Shown: positions 23,261 through 35,690 of the stretch, in pieces | How the letters are laid out: each line of letters begins with the position of its first letter | Position numbering within the stretch: the first letter of the stretch is position 1 | Origin: Dichotomocladium elegans | Taxonomy: Eukaryota; Mucoromycota; Mucoromycetes; Mucorales; Lichtheimiaceae | Assembly (NCBI GenBank): GCA_025716815.1 | Contig: JAIXMN010000004.1 | Span: 248,001-312,000, forward strand | Direction: 5' to 3' | Length of the DNA stretch: 64,000 nucleotides | Translations under genes and position numbers: made by a program | The notes under the pieces: generated by a model | Told to the model about the DNA's origin: nothing | The model's input: the letters and a program-made list of their open reading frames with translations, nothing else | Database searches by the model: none

Positions 23261-25643
23261 TGTGATGAAGGTCTGACGTGCTGTATCCGGATATGTTAAT
23301 GAGGCAGAGTGGCTGTTTGGAAAGAAGAGTGGGTGCGTGGGGGCGGGTGGTTGGTAGAGACCAGAAGACCTCTTCTATGACGACAAGAGCGAAAGATCAA
23401 AAAAAAAGACACCAAAAACGTTCCCTCAGACTTTCGGGGTTTATGTAGGCCAGATCCTATGACCAGCAATAATTTTTTTTTGCGTATTTCCTATACTTGA
23501 CGCAGTAAACCCTATAAACGTCGGCTGTCGACCAAATGAAAAATGTCCATGATCCCATACTGTTTACTACGCACTAATAGCTATGAGGTGAATTGATGGA
23601 GACGAGCACCAAGCCTACATTGTCAATTGCTGTGTGAGAGAAAAAAAAAGCAAGTTTCCTCACGCTCCTGTGCGTCGTATTACAAAGAGGGTCACACATA
23701 TCTCTCCAGAGAACGAATCGTAGCAGTCTCTCAACGTCAGGCAGCCGATCTTCAATGCCAAGCAAGATCATTCTTGCTATGTACAAAATGCCGCATGGCA
23801 CATGAGATAAAACTGACAACCGTGTACCGCCTTTATCAGGGATCGCATTATTTGTGCCTTGAGGAACAGAGCGGTTTGATGCTCCGTATGCCTTGTGGAC
23901 AGATAATTATGACTGCCTCTCATGAGCTTTTAATAGTACAAGGGTTGCAGGTCGAAGAAAGAGGGGGGTGCTTACCTTGTGCGAGAGTGCGCACGCTCTC
24001 GCATCTTTTATCTAGCGTACGAAAGCAAAGCCGGGACTGAAGTTCAGTACGGGAGACGGATATCGAAAGAATCAGGAGAGCGCCTACGGCTTATTTTGTT
24101 GCTCGACACGGTTGCCCGTAAACATGGACCAGTACAATGCAGATATGAGTGATGACCTGCATCATCATGTACCATTATATCTATATATTGCCAGAGTCAG
24201 CGACGTAGCTGAATGATTTTCTTTGCCATTTCCTTCAACCAAATCGCACTCGACTAGGCCGTTGGAGTCTCAGGATATTTCCGCGCACAATGACAAACGA
24301 AATGTTGCACAAGCAAGGTTGCCATATCCATTTCGATAGCAAAACATCTCAGCTTTTAAAACCATATCCTTCTCTGTGCAGTGCGGATCATTTAATAGGC
24401 AACCTGTGTTGTTATGATGACGCACAGCGATGGATTGCCGACGCGGGAGCTCTCTGTCTCATTGAAGGGCAATCGAAATCAAATGCTTGATTAGATGATT
24501 TATAGAGGAATAAGTGTGCTGATAGCCAATGGATAACCTTGTTGGCCGCAGCGTGTTCCGTTATCCGCTACATAATTGGGGCCTGCCAAATAAGCTTTAG
24601 AGCAACTTGGCCTGAAAAAAGCAGGATAGATTGTGAGGACCAATGTATGCAGGGCCATTATAAAACAAGGAAGCCGGCAGTGACCCTAGAACAGAAGATA
24701 AGAAGCATACAATGCGTCTGTCGAAGGAGGTACAATATTGCTAACAATGGGTATGTATGTTATTGTCCTTGTGTGATTTTTCTATGGTATCGATGTGAGA
24801 CGAGCTTATGATGGTTAGTGCTACGGGGAGGGTGTGCTCATGCAGAGAGAAGGATCCTACACGATTTTTCTTGCATGAATAAACACTATATAGGAAAAAA
24901 AAATCGCTGGTCAAGCGATTTATATATATATATATATCGAGCCTTCCCTCAACGCTTTATTTCATGGTCTTAACAAGCATAAATCCACATTGTTGCTGGT
25001 CATGCCTGATTGATCATTTGGGGCCTTATAGGACTAATCTATCTTTCCTGCGGTTTAGTGCCTCGGAAGGAAATATATCATTGACATAGACCCCCCCATT
25101 CTATCGACGCACCGGATCTCACTCTGCTCCTTTTCCTGCTGCCTCTCTCGTCCTCCTTCTCCTTCTCTAGATCCCAATCTCCGTCTGAGTAGATGCGGGG
25201 AACATATCTTAGGAATCGAAGCATTCATTCACCTCTAAAAACCATCTGATTACGTTTACCTGTACTTCGCTTTTTTCAGCTTGTGAAACTATCTATAGTT
25301 TATGAATCCGAATAACACATGCCGCTTATGTCGGAGCACGGCGGTCCCATAGAAGCGTGAGATGAAATCTTGGTTACTATTCATCTTTTTCTACAGATGT
25401 GTTTGGTTTATGCTAATTCACGCCTATAAGTAGAGTGCTCTACGTAGCATTCTAAATAGTATTACGTTGCGCTGTAGATATAACAATATAAAGAAATAAA
25501 GTATAAAGATAATATGATACAATATTTATTACAATAATGATTATTGAGGCTACCAGAGCGTTTGACTAGACTAGATAGTAGTACTCTATATACATTTAAG
25601 GATTATGCTCCGTGCTTCTTCTTTTTCTTTATACACGATAAGA
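23261..25643. other. Large gene-poor interval
   Basis: The Dal5-like promoter region, then about 2 kb in which no open frame looks coding. It contains an (TA)n run at about 24921-24937 and poly-purine/pyrimidine tracts. The longest plus-strand frame (23627-24040) has no recognisable motif and no splice context. Confidence 0.4.
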
Positions 25644-26138
25644 TCAGTGGATGATCTCTTTAAAAACGCTGGAAAATTGTATAAAGCGACGGCGGCAGGA
25701 TGCCGATGCGCTTGCATGATGAGATTTTTTTTGTTTACGTAAGGATGGCAACACCGGTGCAGAAATCAACTTGAGCCACGAAGGACGGCCAAAAAGCTTC
25801 TTGGGTCTGTACCATGGTTCGTTCTCCTGCTCAGCCGGACCATCGTCAGCCAGATCGACCGCAAGATTCCACCAAGCCGATGTGTTCTCGGCGTCATGAT
25901 CCTCGACAGAGCCGAGAGACGTCTGACGAGGTAGGCCGTAATCGAGAAAGGCAGACGATGCTGAATACTGCGGAGCACCGGCGTCATAGATGACAATGGG
26001 TTGCTCCAGAAAGGAGACCTGTTTCGATGGCTTTCTGATCTTGACTGGGGGCTTTATCGAGGATGTGGACGTCGAAGAACAGGAGGATATAGACGAAGAA
26101 AGAGATGGCATTGCAGCATGACCGGATCGATTTGACAT
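25644..26138 (-). CDS. Uncharacterised Ser-rich protein with a PP1-docking-like motif (164 aa)
   Basis: Single-exon frame of 164 codons beginning MSNRSGHAAMPSLSSSISS. The N-terminal third is Ser rich; then KIRKPSKQVSFLEQPIVIYD contains K-Q-V-S-F, a good fit to the RVxF motif by which regulators dock on protein phosphatase 1. The centre is acidic (SVEDHDAENTSAWWNL) and the end basic (RKQKKSHHASASASCRRR). No enzyme domain is visible. It is preceded by a CT/GA-rich leader at 26150-26250 typical of expressed genes here. I consider it a real gene encoding a small regulatory protein, but the PP1 link is inference from one short motif. Confidence 0.5.
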   Translation of the reverse strand: MSNRSGHAAMPSLSSSISSCSSTSTSSIKPPVKIRKPSKQVSFLEQPIVIYDAGAPQYSASSAFLDYGLPRQTSLGSVEDHDAENTSAWWNLAVDLADDGPAEQENEPWYRPKKLFGRPSWLKLISAPVLPSLRKQKKSHHASASASCRRRFIQFSSVFKEIIH

Positions 26139-27907
26139 TGTAGAATTACTTTTTCTGTTGGAGAGAGAAGAAAAAAAATAGGGGGTGGAGAGAGAAGCGA
26201 GAGAGATAGATAAAAAAGAAAAATAGGAGAAGGAGAGCTTTATTTCTTTACGTGTTTCGTTGAGACCCTTCCCTTATAATGCAACCATCCCTGGATTTGG
26301 CGACTCACGTGGTTCATCTTGTCATGATGACCGCCACTTGGAATCCTTTGCCTTGCCGTCTCCATGATTACTACCACAACCCTCCTCCCCCAGTCCCTCT
26401 TGCACTAACATATATCCCCCCCTTTTTTTCCTAGCATATCAACCATCATTTTAACGCAGCGAGTAGCTTTTTCGGTTTCGATAGACATGGATCGCAAGAC
26501 AGAGTTAATTCGAAAGCCGCTTTCGATATATTATCACGCAACCTCATTCTTACAGAAAGAAACATCAGACGACACTCGCTGGTGTTTGCTCTATGTAACG
26601 TAACCACTTCACACAACCCCCTTGCATTAACTATAATTCAAAGAACCGTACAGGACAGGATCTCCTGCTGTATATAACTGTAGCGACGGGCAATGGATTC
26701 GCAACCCATTCAAATGTTATCCGTTATATATATATATATAGGCCGAATGCTCCCGGTCAACTATACAAACAGGCATTGGGCTAAAACTTTCCGTACGTTC
26801 ATGGGGGACAATTATGGCTCTATGTCAGGTCTTTCCGCTCGTAATAAAAATAATCCTCGACCTCGGGCCAAAATCCGGCTCTGGCTTATTTGCGGTTCCT
26901 ATCAGAACTGCATTTAGCGGCTCCAACGCTCTGGCGATAGGTCATGTGGACTGGGTACCAAAAATACCGGTCTAGCGACACCGAGTCTTTTGTATGAGCT
27001 TATCTCCTGATTCAATTTAATTTTTATAATGAATTTTGTGTTCCCAAGTTGCAATAATTCCTGAAATTAAAGAACTGTGGATTCGCCTAATAAACGTCGT
27101 ACGCACTCTAATTAAAATAAAGACCAAAAAAAAATATATATGTTCTCGCAGCAGTTACATCCTCATATCAAGAGAGAAAAAAAAGTTTGAACACAAGGTT
27201 GTCATAAATATCTTTCTCATCGTACATATTAGAGAAGTGGGGGTGGGAGAGTATTGGGAAACTCCATGCGGACCTATAAAAACCAAGCTTGGATCATCTA
27301 TACGTAATTGAGGAAAGTAAACGATATCAGCCTATGCTCAACCGTCCTTGACTTACTTTCTTCAGTTGCAATAGTAAAGATTAAGTGTGCGAATACCCAG
27401 ATCTTTTGCATCTCTTTCAGCAAAAAGTGCGATGGTTTCTTCGACTTGAGGGGGGAAAGATATCGGACGGATGCATGCGTGCAGAGAGGGCAGGGGGCAG
27501 GTATCACACAGGAGGCATGGCCCGGGGGGGTTTGCCCCGCTGGCTGATGGAAAATACCCATTGCGCCCCCACATACTACCAATTGCCGAGACCTGCTTAA
27601 CATGTTGGAACAGAATTCTACTAAAGACAAGGAGGTCACCACCGCGCTGCGAAGCAAACGAACATGGATGACTCTGTATCCCCCTAATCGGCAAGAGCGA
27701 CGGGCACGCTCCGGTTGGGTACAGGACGTATGTACAGTAGGTTAAAATTTGTACGGGAAGCGGTCTAAATAGACATTCGCCAGCATGGGGGCCTACAGGT
27801 TATGAGTTGCTACATAGCCATTGTTACCAAAGAAACCAATGGAGGTTTACAGATTCTTGAAAGGAATTCTCTACAGTATTTATTTTTTTTGATTCAAGGG
27901 AACATGT
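26139..27907. other. Gene-poor interval
   Basis: Contains the promoter of the gene at 25644, an (AT)n run near 26730 and A/T-rich DNA. At 27298-27690 several overlapping frames occur; on the minus strand one piece (VEETIALFAERDAKDLGI) looks protein-like but has no context. I see no supported gene. Confidence 0.4.
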
Positions 27908-29394
<1,487 letters not shown>

Positions 29395-30749
29395 GGGTTT
29401 TGCTGGAATATGAATGCTCGGTCTGTCCAGATGCGCTGAACAGCAGTTGCTTTTATACTTTGCTTTGTATTAATAATCAACCTGAAGGGTGCGCGGGTCG
29501 CTTTCGGGGCTGCTGGGGTTTTTTCTTAGGTTTTCTGTCACCCCACTCACCCCTCCCCTCTTCTCGAGATCATACAATCCTGATGATCGGCCTAACGGAA
29601 GAGCAACCTTCAGAGCTCATTTGTCGGCCTGTGCTCTGCTGCCCTCCCTCATCCTATCCTTCATCGACTATTGTAAGTTGAAGAATATCCTAGGGCTAAT
29701 GTTGAGATGATAATTCTTATCGAATGAAACGTCATTGCGTTTCACCATCCCAATAAATGACAACCCCGCCACGGATAAAAGTGATCCTCAGGCGAACGCC
29801 GCGCGAGGCGCATTGTTTTGCGATATCCATAAAAAGCTCTTTGGAGCACCAGTTTCGTGTCATTGTAAATTTCTTTGTATGTTGTTTGCGTTACAGCTAT
29901 TCTATCGCGTCAAGGTAAGAAAAAACAACAACTGCAATTTTTTTTGTATTTGTCAGCCAAAGCGATGCCCTTCCATTTTGTAATCCCGTCGATGTCTTAG
30001 CTGAAAAAAAAAAAGAAAACTGTGTGGCGAGTGGAACGTGGCATCGGGGTTTAGACGCACACAGGCATTGCATGTTCGTTCTCACTGTTTACTTTATTTT
30101 CAAAAATAAATGTCGTAACAAGATAAAATAATGTCGTGCAAAATACAAAAAAAAATGTAGCATAGAATTGTTTAAAGTTGTCGTATCAATAGGTAAAAAG
30201 ATTTCGCATACATGGATTAAAACCTGTTAGTCAACAGAAAACACTACACCTCCATACGCTTTAACTTACACTCAAGGACCCCGAAGGACCCACGAGTTAT
30301 CCTGGGTAGTCCCGGCGATAACCGGGACGGAGAGACAGGACGAGAGAGCCAGCACACCAGAAGAGATAGGCTGCTGCTGCCAGGGCGCCAGACGAGGGAA
30401 TGGCGGCGGCGGAGGGAAGGAGCGGAATGGGGCCTGAGGTGGCAGCGAAAAAGAGCGGAAGGGTGTTCAGGAACTCCTCTCTTCCATAGCTCAAGAAGCA
30501 CGGGTACGATTGGTTAATCTATAAAGGACAGTGGATGTTAGTTGCAATAATCATACCGGATAAGACCATGGAAGAGAGGGTCGGGATGAAGTTGATGGAG
30601 AAAGGAGATTTCTCGGCTGTTCATTATTTATAGGAAATCAAGGAGGAGCAGAAGAAGAAATTTCTTTGTGATAAACGATGCTGCAGTAAATACAGCGGCA
30701 GTAACTAAGCACATATGAGAATGAGAAACGAAACCTTCGATATCGCTCA
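29395..30749. other. Gene-poor interval; possible small hydrophobic protein
   Basis: No gene is well supported. On the minus strand at 30300-30520 a frame encodes a hydrophobic segment (ending SLVLSLRPGYRRDYPG) preceded by a short CTAAC-containing, GTATGA...TAG sequence that could be a 38-nt intron, and TATAAATA sits at about 30630; I could not make a start codon fit the frame. Confidence 0.3.
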
Positions 30750-31937
30750 GCTTTAAGCTATTGGATGCTTCGCTGATCTGTGTTATCAACGATCTCGCTT
30801 TCCAAGAACCTATTCCATTTAACTTTGCTATTGACCACTGACCAAAACTGCTCAATAGGATTGAGTTCAGACGAGTATGGTGGAAGATAAGCATATCGAC
30901 ATCCTCGACACTCGATGTATTCAGAGATATCCTGTGCCGTATGGATAGGCTCATTATCCATTACTAAATAATGGCCATTCCTATGTTCATACTTATCCAT
31001 CTCGTCCATCGTTGCCTTAAATAAGCTGAGGTGATGTACAGTTGCAGTTCCTTTGCTCGCAACTTCAGATTGACCTGCGCTCTTCATTTCTTGATTGGTG
31101 GCTGCGGGAGTCTCAAGCTACATTGAATGATGCCTGATGCTGAGATTGTTCCCACAATTGGTTGTCTTTGGTACTGTACCCACTGCAGGGGTCCCTTTCT
31201 TGGACCACACCATGCTGCATTTCATGTTAATATGGAATCCAGACTCATCAAAGAAAAAAGGCAGCTTTTTGCAAGTCGATGTCGGTCCTATCCCATCTGC
31301 GCACTCAGTCAAGGCGCTCTTGGATCTTCGCAGCACTATTCCTGTCTATAGGCTGAAACCGAACCATTTTTAATGACAGTTGCATACGTTTTCATAAATC
31401 GATGGAGCGTCGTTTTAGATGCTCTGAGACCCTCAAGTCATTGGAGCAGCTACTCTAGGGCAATGGATGGGTCTTCATCAACGCATTCTAAAAGAGTGCG
31501 CTTATGCTCTTCATTGAGAATATGCGAACGATCCCCCCCCATGTTAGGTTTCTTAAAGATGCTGTCAGGGTCCTTCTCGTACTGAAATGCCCATCGCTGG
31601 GCTTAAACGAATATGGAGTCGTAGCAGCTGACGCACTCAAGATCTTCTCAAACATCCGTTTGAAAAATCTGACCTTGTCTTGGTCAGTTTATGTTGTGTA
31701 ACTGCGCTTGATCCCAGCTTCTTTCATCCGAATGTCTGTATCCTTTGGCTGGGGAATGTGTGTGGGATTAAGCTCAGGGTTATCTTTGCACAATATGCTA
31801 CGCAGATATTCAGTGCGAGAACAAACGGATTGAAGTGAGTACATTTCCTCATCAATAGCATAGTCCATAGGTTCAGGACAGCCACGCTCATCAACGACCT
31901 GATCTTGGCCATCTTGGTAGAAAATTAGGTTGCCCAT
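30750..31937 (-). mobile_element. Degenerate Tc1/mariner-like (IS630-superfamily) DD34E transposase relic
   Basis: A broken transposase reading on the minus strand from about 31937 to 30750. The N-terminal part is open (MGNLIFYQDGQDQVVDERGC), the middle is broken by stops and frame changes around 31380-31680, and the catalytic part is readable in pieces: FFFDESGFHINMKCSM carries the first Asp, HYLVMDNEPIHTAQ the second, and LPPYSSELNPIEQFWSVV the Glu. Thirty-four residues separate the second Asp from the Glu, the DD34E spacing of the Tc1/mariner group. I could not identify terminal inverted repeats or a TA target duplication. Too many breaks for a live element. Confidence 0.82.
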
Positions 31938-32267
31938 TTCAGAATGGAAAAATGTAAAGAAGAGAAAGCGTTTTCTTTGTGCGACATCTTTTCGTGTATG
32001 TATGTGACATTCGATTTGTCATCACGCGTAAAGATTTCTGGGCAAAATGCGATTTGTATTTTTGCGATTCTGCGACTTCAGAACTGGCAGAGTGCGACTT
32101 TGGTTTTGAAAAAGACTGTTTATTAATATTAGGTCTACGTCGTCAAGGGTCTCCTTCTATATATATATATATATGTTATGGGGCAGGGCTGGATAGTAGT
32201 TTGTCATATGCAACGCAAAGATTTACTCTACAGAAAGAAAAAAACACAGGGGGGTGAATATCTTGTG

Positions 32268-32894
32268 CTATTTGATCATGAGAGACGCTCGAAAGTTACC
32301 TTCACTGTCGTCGCCATCCTCGTCATTGTCGTCGTCCGCATCATCCCTATCAACGTCACCTTGGATGGGAAAAGAATCATTCGGAGGATGGGGAGGGCGG
32401 ATAGCAGTAGCAGCAGTACTACTGCTACTGCTACTGCCAGTGCTACTGCTACTACTGAACGGCTGTTCTTCGGGACTAGTATACGGTTCACTCGGAGCAT
32501 TGGTGGTCACCACATTGGTGCTCTCGCTGACCGCTGCCTCTTGGTTAGCGCCGCCGAAAACGGAGCCGCCCGTCGCAAGATCGAGCGCGTCTTCCAGATT
32601 AGGAAGTTGAGAGTGAATCTCTGGTCCAGACGATGAAGGGAAATTTGGCTCTGGAACGTCCGGGAAAAATGAGATGTCGTGGGCAGGCACAAGAGGAGGG
32701 GAGGATAGACATCCGTCAGGCAGTGTAGAGCACGGCGTCGCGTGCAAATGGTCATGAAGTCCGTGGTGGTGATGGTGATGGTGATGATGGTGCTCGTGGT
32801 CGCTACAATGCCTGTGTCCAAAAGGAGCAGCAAAACTTGGAGCCGAGAAGGCCACAAGCAAAAGGGATACAGCACATGCCATTCTAGCCATCAT
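32268..32894 (-). CDS. Secreted protein with a polyhistidine run and acidic tail (208 aa)
   Basis: Intronless, 208 residues. The N-terminus MMARMACAVSLLLVAFSAPS is a signal peptide (likely cleavage SFA/AP). Immediately after it comes HRHCSDHEHHHHHHHHHHGL then HDHLHATPC, a dense His/Cys metal-binding-like block. The middle is Pro/Ser rich, followed by a Ser-run (encoded by repeated AGT/AGC) and an acidic end (DVDRDDADDDNDEDGDDSEG). No catalytic domain recognised. A histidine run next to the mature N-terminus could bind Zn, Cu or Ni; this is inference. The gene has a TATA box and lies just beyond the transposase relic, reading in the same direction. Confidence 0.7.
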   Translation of the reverse strand: MMARMACAVSLLLVAFSAPSFAAPFGHRHCSDHEHHHHHHHHHHGLHDHLHATPCSTLPDGCLSSPPLVPAHDISFFPDVPEPNFPSSSGPEIHSQLPNLEDALDLATGGSVFGGANQEAAVSESTNVVTTNAPSEPYTSPEEQPFSSSSSTGSSSSSSTAATAIRPPHPPNDSFPIQGDVDRDDADDDNDEDGDDSEGNFRASLMIK

Positions 32895-32950
32895 GAAATA
32901 AACTGCTCTATGGGTAGTAGGGCTCAACGTGTTTGTCCGTCGATGCTGTT

Positions 32951-32961
32951 CTTTATATATA
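32951..32961 (-). promoter_or_regulatory. TATA box of the His-rich secreted protein gene
   Basis: On the minus strand TATATATAAAG ends about 57 bases before the ATG at 32894. Confidence 0.55.
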
Positions 32962-34000
32962 CTGCTGATTGTGCGAGCCAGCAGAACGCGTTTCATAGGT
33001 ATGTCCACACCCCCTTTCCCCGACCCTCCCCCTTCATCCATGCTCGCAGATATGACATGTCCTTTAGGATTAATTAATAAGAAAAGGAAGGGACGAAACC
33101 GGGATAGTCCCCCGAAGGAGAATCACGGATTCGTGCCAAGACAATAAAGCAGATCCAAGGGCAAGAATGTTAGCCTACTACGTATATCACCGGCGTTAGC
33201 ATCATTGGAAAGTCGTTTATTTAAGGAACACACCAGACGCGAGACGCGCAAAGCTTGGCATGCAAAAGATTTACTAATAATCATGGTACTGAAACAAGCA
33301 CATTTTCATCTTGCTTCTTCTGGCACTTTGAGGCCTTGATGTGCGGGGAGCCTGGAAGCTGTATCGACGAAATGAGAGACATCTTGACCCCACTTTGCAT
33401 CTCCATGTATTCAACGATATCGGCAACCCTGGAAGAGCAGTTCATGCGTCGAAGGGTATCCAACATCAGAATCACGGTTGTCTATACCGGCTTGCGAGGG
33501 TGACGGGGTCCCCCTAACGCTTCAACAGAGCGATGATCCCTGAAAATATCATAGCGAAGGGAGGCGAGGGGAACAAGTTCGGCTGCGCCTCAATATGTTA
33601 AGCAATTTTTCTGATCTTCAGAATGGTAAAGTCCGTGACAGTCTGAGGAAGACGATAAAGCCTATCGTTCGTCAAATACAGATTGAACGAGGACTTTCTT
33701 GATCACAAAGTATCGTAACCATCGGCATGCTTCTTCATGGTGCACTCCATAAACTTTTGAAGGGGTTTCCTTCGTTGGGAAAAGGGAACAAATGAATGCA
33801 AAAAAGAAATCCACCCAAGTAACAAACTATAGGACAACCCCTTCCCCATCTTCTCAACTCCATCATCACTTTGTCGCTTTCTTCTTCATCCTCTGTTCCG
33901 AGAAGCAAAACTTTCTTTTTTCTTTTGCAGGCCTCAAATCCCCCCAAAAAAGCTGGTGGTTTCTTCTTTTTTTCTTTTTAATTCCTCCCTCGTAGGATGC
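32962..34000. other. Gene-poor interval
   Basis: Holds the promoter of the His-rich gene and the 3' end of RPL34. A minus-strand frame at 33281-33540 (LRRMNCSSRVADIVEYMEMQ) reads like protein but breaks by stops upstream; I cannot identify it and it may be gene debris. Confidence 0.35.
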
Positions 34001-34476
34001 TTATTTCTTCTGGGCCTTGAGGACCTTCTTGACAATCTTCTGTTCCTCAACGAGGAAAGCACGGACGATGCGGCTGCGAACACAGTGCGAGCAGCGGGAG
34101 CCACCGTAGGCACGGCTGACAGACTTCTCGCTCTTGGAAACGCGGGCCAACTTACGGGCGCGGATGGCCTTGAGCTAATGCGATCGTTATATCTTTTGGT
34201 TGAATAAAATGACTTGTGTATTGTAACTTACACCTTGAAGAGCGACACCGCAATCACCGCAGCGAGGGGCCTTCACGGCCTTCTTCTGGTATTGGTAGAC
34301 AAGCTTACCACCTAATTAGGTACATCGGTTCCAAGGGTCACAATGATCAATAATTCTATCCGTATGCTGCTTGTCTCGTTTTTTTCTCGATCCATACCAG
34401 GCGTCTTGACGACCTTGACTTTGTTGGAACGGGTGTTGTACGAGAGGCGGCGTCTGTAGGTGAGTCTCTGGGCCAT
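34001..34476 (-). CDS. RPL34: 60S ribosomal protein eL34
   Basis: Three exons: 34476-34398, 34311-34232 and 34174-34001. The start [20 protein letters not shown] is the universal eL34 N-terminus and continues [18 protein letters not shown] across intron 1. Two Cys pairs, CGDC and CSHC (in [13 protein letters not shown]), form the zinc-binding site of the family. The C-terminus ends VLKAQKK. Length of about 117 residues is normal. It is a component of the large ribosomal subunit. A possible intron in the 5' leader is listed separately. Confidence 0.96.
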
Positions 34477-34486
34477 TGCGAATAAT

Positions 34487-34637
34487 CTGGAATGATGAAA
34501 TAATCAGATTTTGTTTTTTTTTCCAGTCATCCATTTTGAATCGATCCATCCATCCGTTTGATGTCCATCCATCCTCTCTTCTATCGTTCATCCCCATCCT
34601 TTTCCTCGATTAGTTCCCAAATTAGCGTTCAACATAC
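34487..34637 (-). other. Possible 5'-leader intron of RPL34
   Basis: On the minus strand a donor AGG/GTATGTTG at 34637 and an acceptor TTCCAG at 34487 flank 151 bases just before the RPL34 ATG. Leader introns are common in ribosomal protein genes, but there is no transcript evidence. Confidence 0.3.
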
Positions 34638-35690
34638 CCTAACTGGGCAGGAAAGAGAAGGTCGAATGGATTGTCGGGGACACGCTTCTGGCAAAGGGCA
34701 AGCGCCCAACCAGCCAACCAGAGCCCAGTTTCCTCCATACCCTCGCGCCCCTTACCCCCCCCCCAAATCACCTCCACCCCCAAATCCCATCTACCCCCCA
34801 CTTGTATATGTTCGAGGGACAAAACTCGCTGCGCAACACACAACCCTTCTCTCCCCTCCTTTGCCACAACCACCTGAGGTTGAATTTTTGGGGACGTGCT
34901 GCTGATCATGCTACTTCTTGTTTCGGATGCTCTAGTGCTCTGGACGGTCTAGTTCCACACACCTGAACATAATGAACCGGCGGAAGAATACAAAAAGACG
35001 AAGTTTGCATAGAGACATAGAGTCGAAAATAATTAATCCACTGACTCCGTAGATTTGGAGGAGGTCAGTTTGATGGTGACAGCTCGTAAAGTTCCTCACC
35101 TCATTGTTCTCTTGTCTCGTCGGATCGAGAAACAAGAGGGAAGAGATGCATATGCCTTCCTGTTCTAGTCACACAAATTGCGTTCCAAAGACCAATGTTT
35201 TAGGATTTATGGGGGGGGCAGTTGGAGTAGAGGTAAGGTTAGAGAGGGATGGTGTGTATCGACCGAGTGGCCGTGAAATGCGTCAAGCAGCGGCATGCAT
35301 GGGCGGTCAAGTGAATACAAAAAAAACAGTTAGCATACCGGCATGTAGCAGGACTTTTTCTATGCGGCGTTCACACTCCCCCCCCTTTCTCTCTCTCTCT
35401 CGGGCCATGCGGATGACAAGAAAGGGAATGTGTTGATAGTCAAGAGCGAAAGGAGTGTATGTTTATGCATTAGCGGCCCACAAGCGTGTTTTTGTCGCTT
35501 CCCGAAAAGAAAGCAAGAGGGCACTTGTGCGCCTTTTGGAGAGCTAAACAGAAACCAAAACAAGGTTTTTTTTTTTACTTTCCTTTCCTCTCTCTCTCGC
35601 GCGCGCCCTTCCCCTCCCCCTTTTTTCACCTTTCACTTTCTCTCACTTGCCCGTCCTTCTTTTTTGACGTGTGCGTAGAAATTCAGGTGC
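34638..35690. other. Promoter region between RPL34 and a plus-strand gene
   Basis: Divergent upstream region with C-rich tracts (34750-34800) and CT-rich runs (35380-35640). It has an AGTCACA motif at about 35167 resembling the HomolD element of fungal ribosomal protein promoters, though it is far from RPL34. No gene seen. Confidence 0.35.

Noticed and set aside
27298..27694. Overlapping frames with a dehydrogenase-like piece (VEETIALFAERD)
   Set aside because: Only about 20 residues look protein-like, and no splice sites or start codon extend them; not enough to call an alcohol dehydrogenase relic.
30244..30501. Two hydrophobic minus-strand frames near a TATAAATA
   Set aside because: A possible 38-nt intron exists, but no start codon fits the phase; left as a note rather than a gene.
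32742..33077. Met/Val-rich plus-strand frame
   Set aside because: Shadow of the His-rich gene: CAC/CAT codons read backwards give Val/Met runs.
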